Made by a program: the position numbers and the translations under genes. The notes under the pieces are model-generated. The model saw only the letters and a list, made by a program, of their open reading frames with translations. It ran no database searches and was not told the origin of the DNA. From Clostridia bacterium (GTDB lineage: Bacteria; Bacillota; Clostridia; Oscillospirales; CAG-272), in assembly GCA_017621015.1 (NCBI GenBank), contig JAGAUC010000172.1:1-5853 (forward strand): a stretch of DNA of 5,853 nucleotides, given 5' to 3'. Of this stretch, positions 1 through 5,175 are shown piece after piece (position 1 is the stretch's first letter; each line of letters begins with the position of its first letter).

Positions 1-186
1 CAGGTCAAGCAGGCGGTGGTTGGCTACGGACGCGCGGAAAAGAAGCAGGTCATTTCGATGGTCACCATGCTTCTCGGACTTGAAAAGCCACCCAAGCCCG
101 ACGATACGGCCGACGCGCTTGGGCTTGCGATCTGCCACGCTCATAGCGGTTGCTCTCGTCTGGCAGATTATTACAACAAAAAATAA
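1..186 (+). CDS. ruvC: Crossover junction endodeoxyribonuclease RuvC, C-terminal fragment (5' end outside window)
   Basis: The last 61 residues of RuvC, the dimeric nuclease that cuts Holliday junctions made by RecA and migrated by RuvAB. Frame 1 is open from the first base to TAA at 184-186. The visible part has the family's YGRAEKKQV stretch, followed by KPPKPDDTADALGLAICHAH. In that motif, Asp35 and Asp38 of the fragment (codons at 103-105 and 112-114) align with the last two of the four catalytic acidic residues (D138 and D141 of E. coli RuvC). The first two catalytic acids lie outside the window. About two thirds of the protein is missing because of the window edge, and nothing suggests a broken gene. 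The next gene starts 11 bases downstream. It is not ruvA, although ruvC is often followed by ruvA and ruvB. The identification rests on clear motif recall and is confident. Confidence 0.95.
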   Translation, partial: QVKQAVVGYGRAEKKQVISMVTMLLGLEKPPKPDDTADALGLAICHAHSGCSRLADYYNKK

Positions 187-191
187 GAGGA
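186..191 (+). promoter_or_regulatory. Ribosome binding site of the methyltransferase gene
   Basis: AGAGGA begins on the last base of the ruvC stop codon and sits 6 bases before the ATG at 198. It decides the start. The in-frame ATG at 150 lies inside ruvC and would add 16 residues unlike the family N-terminus. Confidence 0.7.
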
Positions 192-197
192 CAGAAT

Positions 198-1076
198 ATG
201 TGGTATTCACAGAATTGGAAAGACTATGAACTTATAGACACCTCAGAGGGAGAGCGTCTGGAGCGCTGGGGCGAGTATCTTTTGATCCGTCCCGACCCGC
301 AGATCGTGTGGAAAAACGAGAAAAAGAGTCCGCTCTGGAAAAAGGCGGATGCAACCTATAAGCGCTCCTCGGGCGGAGGAGGTGGCTGGAAGAACAGCCG
401 TGTGCCCGAGCAGTGGCGCATCGGCTACGGAGGTCTTCGTTTTGTCATTCGCCCGACCGGCTTTAAGCATACGGGACTTTTCCCCGAGCAGGCGGCCAAT
501 TGGGACTGGTTTTCCGAGCTTATTCGCAATGCCGGGCGCCCCATCAAGGTGCTGAATCTGTTTGCCTACACGGGAGGTGCTACCGTTGCCGCCGCCAAGG
601 CGGGGGCTTCGGTCTGCCATGTGGATGCGGCCAAGGGAATGGTGGCGCAGGCCAAGGAAAATGCGGCCCTCAGCGGCCTTGCGGACGCTCCCATTCGCTA
701 CATTGTGGACGACTGCAAGAAGTTCGTGGAGCGTGAGATCAAGCGCGGAAACCGCTACGATGCGATCATTATGGATCCGCCCTCTTACGGAAGAGGTCCG
801 TCGGGTGAGGTGTGGAAGATCGAGGACAGCATTGACGAATTTGTCACGCTGGTTTCGAGTGTGCTTTCGGACGAGCCACTTTTCTTCCTTCTTAATTCCT
901 ACACCACGGGACTTTCGCCCCTGACGATGAGTTATATTTTACAGCTTCGCGTGTGCCGCCGCTTCGGCGGCAAGACCGAGGCCGGGGAGCTGGCGCTTCC
1001 CGTCAAGCAAACGGGCGGCTTTTTGCCTTGCGGTGCAAGCGTGAGATGGTCGGCCGACTATAACGGAGAAAAATAA
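198..1076 (+). CDS. Class I SAM-dependent methyltransferase, COG1092/RlmI-like (probable rRNA methyltransferase)
   Basis: A 292-residue Rossmann-fold methyltransferase, probably acting on RNA. The N-terminal ~115 residues carry signatures I recall from a clostridial/lactobacillar branch: a Gly-rich stretch SSGGGGGW at 57-64 and FKHTGLFPEQAANWDW at 89-104. The SAM-binding motif I is LNLFAYTGGATVAAAKAG at 119-136. An acidic residue ends strand 2 (Asp143 in HVDAAKG), and VDD at 170-172 is the likely adenine-contacting acidic motif. The catalytic-type DPPSYGRG is at 193-200, the DPPxxG form found in 23S rRNA m5C methyltransferases such as RlmI. No PUA domain is present at the N-terminus, unlike E. 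coli RlmI (~396 residues), so the protein is a shorter relative. The ATG at 198 is chosen because of the upstream AGAGGA. The substrate cannot be assigned from sequence. The methyltransferase fold is near certain, and an RNA target is inference. Confidence 0.88.
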   Translation: MWYSQNWKDYELIDTSEGERLERWGEYLLIRPDPQIVWKNEKKSPLWKKADATYKRSSGGGGGWKNSRVPEQWRIGYGGLRFVIRPTGFKHTGLFPEQAANWDWFSELIRNAGRPIKVLNLFAYTGGATVAAAKAGASVCHVDAAKGMVAQAKENAALSGLADAPIRYIVDDCKKFVEREIKRGNRYDAIIMDPPSYGRGPSGEVWKIEDSIDEFVTLVSSVLSDEPLFFLLNSYTTGLSPLTMSYILQLRVCRRFGGKTEAGELALPVKQTGGFLPCGASVRWSADYNGEK

Positions 1077-1094
1077 AAAGATCGGTATTTTACT

Positions 1095-1964
1095 ATGAGT
1101 GATGCTTTTATCCAAGTTGAAAATCTGAATTATTCTTACGCGGAGGAGGACGGTCGCGAGATTCCGGTTTTGCACGATATTTCGTTTGAGATCGGGCGCG
1201 GCGAGTACGTAGCGATCCTCGGGCACAACGGCTCGGGAAAATCCACGCTGGCCAAGCTTCTTAACCTGATTCTGACGCCCACCTCGGGCAGGATCCTTTT
1301 TGACGGCAAGGACGTTGCTGAAAAGGAGCTGACGGAGGACGAGCTGTATCAGCTTCGTCGCAAGGTCGGAATGGTGTTTCAGAACCCGGACAACCAGCTG
1401 GTCGCCACCATTGTGGAGGAGGACGTGGCCTTTGGTCCGGAGAATCTGGGACTTCCGCAACAGGAGATCCGCCGCCGTGTGGACGAGTCGCTGGCCATTG
1501 TCGGTATGACCGAATACGCCCATCACGAGCCGCACCGTCTTTCGGGTGGTCAGAAGCAGAGAATTGCCATCGCGGGCATCATTGCGATGCTTCCCGAATG
1601 CATGATCTTTGACGAGTCGACGGCAATGCTTGACCCGTCGGGACGTAAGGACGTGCTTCGCACCATCGAGACCCTGAACCGCGAAAAGGGCATTACGGTG
1701 CTTACCATTACCCACTATATGAATGAGGCGGCCAAGGCTGACCGCATTATCGTTCTGGATGACGGCCGGATCTTGATGGAGGGAACGCCGGCGGAGGTGT
1801 TCGCACGCCCGGAGATCCTGCGAAAGGCCGGGCTTGACGTACCTCAGTGCAGTGCCCTTGTTGAGGGGCTCAGAGAGGCAGGCTTTGCCATTTCGGGTGA
1901 CTGCTATTCCCCCGAGCTTTGTGCAGAGGCTATCTGCCGTTACATCCAAGAAAAGAGGGCATGA
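1095..1964 (+). CDS. ecfA1: Energy-coupling factor transporter ATP-binding protein EcfA1 (CbiO-type)
   Basis: A 289-residue ABC ATPase that forms a heterodimer with EcfA2 on the cytoplasmic face, powering uptake of vitamins or metal ions through EcfT and exchangeable S components. Visible motifs: Walker A GHNGSGKST at 43-51; Q-loop VFQNPDNQL at 94-102, followed by VEEDVAFGPENLGLP, a stretch typical of ECF ATPases; signature LSGGQKQR at 149-156; Walker B MIFDEST at 170-176; D-loop AMLDPSGR at 177-184; and switch His207 in ITHYM. The DEST form, with Ser where most ABC proteins have Pro, is usual for EcfA1 and separates it from the DEPA form of EcfA2. Both composite ATP sites appear to have their catalytic residues. 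The ATG at 1095 is the only plausible start near the conserved N-terminus (FIQVENLNYSY), but it lacks a clear Shine-Dalgarno sequence. The stop overlaps the next start codon by 4 bases, suggesting translational coupling. Confidence 0.95.
   Translation: MSDAFIQVENLNYSYAEEDGREIPVLHDISFEIGRGEYVAILGHNGSGKSTLAKLLNLILTPTSGRILFDGKDVAEKELTEDELYQLRRKVGMVFQNPDNQLVATIVEEDVAFGPENLGLPQQEIRRRVDESLAIVGMTEYAHHEPHRLSGGQKQRIAIAGIIAMLPECMIFDESTAMLDPSGRKDVLRTIETLNREKGITVLTITHYMNEAAKADRIIVLDDGRILMEGTPAEVFARPEILRKAGLDVPQCSALVEGLREAGFAISGDCYSPELCAEAICRYIQEKRA
1955..1959 (+). promoter_or_regulatory. Ribosome binding site at the ecfA1/ecfA2 overlap
   Basis: GAGGG lies inside the last codons of ecfA1. It is only 1 base from the ATG at 1961 but 7 bases from the in-frame GTG at 1967. 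The spacing fits the GTG better, while the ATGA overlap favours coupled re-initiation at the ATG. Confidence 0.5.
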
Positions 1965-2821
1965 GCGTGGCAAAAATCGAACTGGAAAATGTATCTTACG
2001 TATACAGCAAGGGCACTCCATATGAGGTAACAGCGCTTGATAATGTAAGTGCTTGTATTAAAGAGGGAAGCATTACCGGTATCATCGGACATACCGGCTC
2101 GGGCAAATCCACCTTCGTTCAGCTCCTCAACGGACTGGAGCATGCGCAAGAGGGGCGTGTGCTTCTTGACGGAAAGGATATTTGGGAGAAGCCCAAGGAG
2201 ATCGGCAAGATCCGCTTTCGCGTCGGGCTTGTGATGCAGTATCCCGAATATCAGCTTTTTGAGGAGACCATACGCCAGGACATCGCGTTTGGCCCGAAAA
2301 ATATGGGGCTTGATAAAGAGGAGATCGAGAAGCGCGTTTTGATGGCGGCGGATTTCGTGGGGCTTGAGCGAGAGCTTTTGGACAAATCCCCCTTTGATCT
2401 CTCGGGCGGCCAGAAGCGCCGTGCGGCGATCGCGGGTGTTATTGCGATGAAGCCCGAGGTGCTCGTGCTTGATGAGCCGGCCGCAGGTCTGGATCCGCTT
2501 GGCAGGGACGCTATTTTTACAAGCCTTGTCAACTATCGGAACGAAACGGGAGCCACCGTGATCATCGTCAGCCACAGTATGGAGGATATGGCTCGCTTTT
2601 GTGAAGAACTGATTGTTCTTTCACATGCTAAGATCGTAATGCAGGGAACGTGCAGCGAGATCTTTGCCAAGGCGGACTTCCTTAGTGAGATCGGTCTGGA
2701 CGTGCCACAGATCACCGGCTGTATGAAGCTTCTTTCGCAGAAGGGGCTTTCGGTGGGTGATGGCATCTATACCGTTGAAGATGCGGTAAGGGAGCTTTCT
2801 CGCCGGCTTTCATCTTTATAA
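1961..2821 (+). CDS. ecfA2: Energy-coupling factor transporter ATP-binding protein EcfA2 (CbiO-type)
   Basis: A 286-residue partner ATPase of EcfA1 in the ECF module. The N-terminus IELENVSYVYSKGTPYE is characteristic of EcfA2, which has the 'Y.Y..GTP.E' element before the first strand pair. Motifs: Walker A GHTGSGKST at 43-51; Q-loop VMQYPEYQLFEETI at 91-104, where the YPEYQLFE wording is specific to EcfA2, followed by DIAFGPKNMGL; signature LSGGQKRR at 147-154; Walker B VLVLDEPA at 167-174; D-loop AGLDPLGR at 175-182; switch His205 in VSHSM. Length is normal for the family (about 280-290). The start is taken as ATG 1961, overlapping the ecfA1 stop. A GTG at 1967, giving a protein two residues shorter, is a fair alternative because it is better spaced from the GAGGG. 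ecfT follows after 19 bases. Identity is confident, the exact start less so. Confidence 0.95.
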   Translation: MSVAKIELENVSYVYSKGTPYEVTALDNVSACIKEGSITGIIGHTGSGKSTFVQLLNGLEHAQEGRVLLDGKDIWEKPKEIGKIRFRVGLVMQYPEYQLFEETIRQDIAFGPKNMGLDKEEIEKRVLMAADFVGLERELLDKSPFDLSGGQKRRAAIAGVIAMKPEVLVLDEPAAGLDPLGRDAIFTSLVNYRNETGATVIIVSHSMEDMARFCEELIVLSHAKIVMQGTCSEIFAKADFLSEIGLDVPQITGCMKLLSQKGLSVGDGIYTVEDAVRELSRRLSSL

Positions 2822-2825
2822 TTTT

Positions 2826-2832
2826 GGAAAGG
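2826..2832 (+). promoter_or_regulatory. Ribosome binding site of ecfT
   Basis: GGAAAGG in the 19-base gap after ecfA2, 8 bases before the ATG at 2841. The gap is too short to hold a terminator or promoter, which supports co-transcription with the ATPase genes. Confidence 0.6.
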
Positions 2833-2840
2833 TCTGAATC

Positions 2841-3659
2841 ATGAAAAACATTAGCTTCGGGCAGTATTATCCGGCGGAATCCCTGATCCACCGCCTGGAT
2901 GCACGTGCCAAGGTCATCTTAGCGCTGCTGTATATTGTCTGCTCGTTTTTATGTAAAAATATAATCAGCTTTGCGGCACTGGCGCTTTCGGCCGTTGTTT
3001 TGGTGCTGCTGAGTAACATACCTCTGAAGGCGGTCTTCCGAGCCATACGGCCCATCCTTTTTGTGATGCTCTTCACGGTCGTCCTGAACGTCTTTTGGAC
3101 TAAGGGAGAATCTCCGCTTTTCAGCTGGGGCATACTGACCGTATATCCGGAGGGCCTGTATAATGCGCTCTTTATGCTGGTTCGTATTCTTTCGCTTATT
3201 ATAGGTACCAGCATCTTTATGACGTATACCACCACGCCCATCGAGCTTGCCGATGCCATCGAGCAGCTTCTGGCGCCGCTCAAAAAAATAAAAATTCCCG
3301 TGCACGAGTTTTCGATGATGATGACCGTGGCGCTTCGCTTCATTCCCACGCTGATCGAGGAGACCGAGAAGATCACCGCCGCCCAGAAGGCGCGCGGCGC
3401 AGATTTTTCCTCGGGTGGTTTGATCAAGCGCGCCAAGGCCTTGATCCCCATTCTCGTTCCGCTCGTGATCTCGGCCTTCCGCCGTGCCGACGAGCTGGCA
3501 ACGGCCATGGAGTGCCGCTGTTACCGCGGCGGTGACGGCAGAACCAAGCTTCACGTGCTGCATTACGATGCCAAGGACTTTTTGATGATGGCGGTCGTCG
3601 TTGTATTTGGCGTGCTGTTGATCGGACTCAATATGCTTGCCATCGGCTATACGATGTAA
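2841..3659 (+). CDS. ecfT: Energy-coupling factor transporter transmembrane protein EcfT (CbiQ family)
   Basis: A 272-residue membrane scaffold that links the EcfA1/EcfA2 ATPases to the substrate-binding S component. The N-terminus GQYYPAESLIHRLDARAKV (7-25) is the family's opening signature (G.Y.P..S.IH.LD.R.K). Hydrophobic segments lie at roughly 26-43, 45-65, 69-90 and 109-129, with a last one near 247-270. Between them is a long cytoplasmic helical region carrying the two coupling motifs that dock into the ATPase grooves: KARGAD at 183-188 and the second at 223-235, MECRCYRGGDGRT. In the second motif the A-R-G core common in the family is replaced by C-R-C. The YRGG.GRT tail is intact, so I read this as natural variation rather than loss. 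Downstream truA begins 13 bases later. No S component gene is next to it, consistent with a group II (shared) ECF module, and the transported substrates therefore cannot be named. Confidence 0.94.
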   Translation: MKNISFGQYYPAESLIHRLDARAKVILALLYIVCSFLCKNIISFAALALSAVVLVLLSNIPLKAVFRAIRPILFVMLFTVVLNVFWTKGESPLFSWGILTVYPEGLYNALFMLVRILSLIIGTSIFMTYTTTPIELADAIEQLLAPLKKIKIPVHEFSMMMTVALRFIPTLIEETEKITAAQKARGADFSSGGLIKRAKALIPILVPLVISAFRRADELATAMECRCYRGGDGRTKLHVLHYDAKDFLMMAVVVVFGVLLIGLNMLAIGYTM

Positions 3660-3672
3660 GGGCGGACTCGGT

Positions 3673-4464
3673 ATGAAGGTTTTTTTGAAAATTTCCTTTC
3701 TCGGCACCCGTTATTGCGGCTATCAGGTGCAGGGCAACGCCGTAACGGTACAGCAGATGCTCAATGAGGCGGCCGAAAGGGTGTTTGGATTTCCGTGTGA
3801 CATTGTGGGGTGCAGCCGCACCGACAGCGGTGTTCACGCGGAGGAATTCTGCGTGTGTGTGACAAAAAGAAAGGAAGCGGGGCTTGTAACGACCGTTCCC
3901 GTTTCCAAAATTCCCGTGGCAATGAACTGCTTTTTGCCCGACGACATTTCGGTGCTTGAGGCATCTCTTGTTCCCGAGGAATTTCACGCGAGATATGACG
4001 TAAAATATAAGGAATACGTATACCGCATCTGGAACGGAAGGGTGAAAAACCCCTTTTTGGCGGACCGTATGATGTTTTTACCGATGCCGATCGGTGATGG
4101 CGATGTTGAGCGGGCAAACGAGGCGGCAGGCGCCTTTGTCGGCCGCAAGGATTTCCGCGCCTTTATGGCCAGCGGATCCAAGATCACCGACACGGTGCGC
4201 ACGGTCTACCACGCTTCGCTTTCACGTGAGGGGGACGTGATCACCTTCCGCGTGGCGGCCGACGGATTCCTGTATAATATGGTGAGAATTATGGCGGGCA
4301 CGCTGGTTGAGGTGCTACAGGGCAGAAGAACGCCGGATGAGGTCGCGACCGCCATCGCAAGCTGTGACCGCAGACGAGCCGGCAGCACCGCGCCTGCTTG
4401 CGGGCTTTATCTTCACCGTGTTTCCTATGAAACATACCAAGAAAAAGGAGGGGAAAAACAGTGA
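3673..4464 (+). CDS. truA: tRNA pseudouridine(38-40) synthase TruA
   Basis: A 263-residue cytoplasmic enzyme that isomerises uridine to pseudouridine at tRNA positions 38, 39 and 40. The N-terminal FLGTRYCGYQVQGNAVTVQ (9-27) matches the family's 'Y.G.Q.Q....TVQ' start. The catalytic Asp is Asp51 in SRTDSGVHA (48-56), where the commoner form is GRTDAGVHA; the Ser substitutions leave R-T-D and G-V-H-A intact. Next comes F112-H-A-R in the FHARYDVKYKEYVYRI region, with the conserved Tyr-rich strand. The C-terminal core reads DGFLYNMVRIMAGTLVEV, followed by RRAGSTAPACGLYL, the TAPA.GL.L signature. The ATG at 3673 gives a normal N-terminus; the ATG at 3637 inside ecfT is rejected. An AAGGG at 3658-3662 overlapping the ecfT stop may serve as its RBS, at a longish spacing of 10. 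The link to ecfT is conserved across Firmicutes. Its stop overlaps the next start by 4 bases. Confidence 0.96.
   Translation: MKVFLKISFLGTRYCGYQVQGNAVTVQQMLNEAAERVFGFPCDIVGCSRTDSGVHAEEFCVCVTKRKEAGLVTTVPVSKIPVAMNCFLPDDISVLEASLVPEEFHARYDVKYKEYVYRIWNGRVKNPFLADRMMFLPMPIGDGDVERANEAAGAFVGRKDFRAFMASGSKITDTVRTVYHASLSREGDVITFRVAADGFLYNMVRIMAGTLVEVLQGRRTPDEVATAIASCDRRRAGSTAPACGLYLHRVSYETYQEKGGEKQ
4445..4453 (+). promoter_or_regulatory. Strong ribosome binding site for the GTG-started cvpA-like gene
   Basis: AAGGAGGGG within the 3' end of truA, 7 bases before the GTG at 4461. It is the best Shine-Dalgarno match in the window. It decides for the GTG start, whose last two bases also open the truA stop codon (GTGA). 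Confidence 0.8.
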
Positions 4465-5159
4465 TTTTGAATTATGCTGTGGATATTCTTTATATCCTTT
4501 TGGCTGTTGTTATCGTCATTCTTTTCGCCTGCAAGGGCTTTTTCTCGGCGGTCTTTCATTTTGGCAGATACATTGCGGCGGCAATGATCACCTATACCTT
4601 CGGGCCGATGCTCAGCCGATTTCTTTATCAGAAATGGATCTTTTCCTGGATCGCAGTGCCGGTGGCGGAAAAGGTGGAGAACTTCCTGAACAATACCGTC
4701 GGTAACGTCGATATTGAGAGCCTTGTGGAGTCGCTTCCTGCATTGGTTAAAAAGTTTGCGGATGTGGAGGCCTTATCTGCCAAATACGGAACGGCGGTGG
4801 ACAGCTTTCACGCGGTGGCGGAGGATTTCTCGGAAACGGTGGCGTCGCCCTTGGCATCGCTTCTGTCCAACGCCATTGCTTATCTGGTGATCTTTTTTGT
4901 ATCGGTGCTTTTGCTCAAGCTTCTGTTCTTTTTGCTTGACAAATTCTTTGATGCAATCCCGCTTCTTAAGGCGATCAATCATTTTCTCGGTACGCTTCTC
5001 GGTGTACTGACTGCTTTCTTGGTGCTGGCGGCGCTCACGTGGCTCGTCGGTCTTCTGATCAGCCTGCTCGGTGACAACGAATGGCTGCTTCACCTGGCAG
5101 AAAATTCAAGGCTCTTTGGGTTCTTTCAGAATTTAAACTTTTTTAATCTTTTTCATTGA
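4461..5159 (+). CDS. CvpA family integral membrane protein
   Basis: A 232-residue membrane protein, probably of the CvpA (colicin V production) family, whose biochemical role is unsettled. Hydrophobic segments are at about 2-24, 34-51, 136-160 and 175-203. After the first helix comes a small-residue/Gly-containing turn and amphipathic stretch (KGFFSAVFHFGRYIAAAMIT, 25-44), and near the C-terminus ALLKAINHFLGTLLGVLTAF-type sequence (PLLKAINHFLGTLLGVLTAF, 167-186). Both are typical of CvpA proteins. The two helix pairs are separated by a largely soluble, acidic segment (about 65-130; VENFLNNTVGNVDIESLVES...), making the protein longer than the roughly 160-residue E. coli CvpA. Similar longer versions are common in Firmicutes. 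No signal peptide separate from the first helix is seen. The GTG start is supported by a near-perfect RBS and a 4-base overlap with truA. Assignment is by motif recall, and another small multi-pass family is possible. Confidence 0.78.
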   Translation: MILNYAVDILYILLAVVIVILFACKGFFSAVFHFGRYIAAAMITYTFGPMLSRFLYQKWIFSWIAVPVAEKVENFLNNTVGNVDIESLVESLPALVKKFADVEALSAKYGTAVDSFHAVAEDFSETVASPLASLLSNAIAYLVIFFVSVLLLKLLFFLLDKFFDAIPLLKAINHFLGTLLGVLTAFLVLAALTWLVGLLISLLGDNEWLLHLAENSRLFGFFQNLNFFNLFH

Positions 5160-5162
5160 TTT

Positions 5163-5167
5163 GAGGA
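5163..5167 (+). promoter_or_regulatory. Ribosome binding site of the ClpE-like gene
   Basis: GAGGA in the 16-base gap after the cvpA-like gene, 8 bases before the ATG at 5176. It favours 5176 over the second ATG at 5182, which has a longer spacing. I see no CtsR-type GGTCAAA operator in this gap. Confidence 0.65.
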
Positions 5168-5175
5168 AACGATAA

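Noticed and set aside
150..197. Upstream ATG that would extend the methyltransferase by 16 residues
   Set aside because: It lies inside the ruvC coding region, lacks a good RBS and adds residues unlike the family. The ATG at 198 has AGAGGA at proper spacing.
939..2021. A 360-codon open frame on the - strand covering all of ecfA1
   Set aside because: It is longer than ecfA1 itself, but its translation is Arg/His/Leu-rich with no recognisable domain. The + strand holds every ABC ATPase motif in the right order, so this is an antisense shadow of a GC-biased gene.
2949..3707. A 252-codon open frame on the - strand opposite ecfT
   Set aside because: The product is low-complexity, rich in His, Arg and Gln, with no motif, and it mirrors the codons of a clear membrane protein gene. 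Shadow frame.
4936..4964. TTGACA inside the cvpA-like gene as a possible -35 box for the Clp gene
   Set aside because: No TATAAT-like -10 occurs 16-18 bases downstream; the bases there are CCGCTT-like. The match is probably a chance result of the Leu-Asp-Lys codons.
5157..5175. CtsR operator or terminator before the ClpE-like gene
   Set aside because: The 16-base gap holds only the stop, the RBS and AT-rich spacer. It has no GGTCAAA heptad repeat and no inverted repeat followed by a T run.
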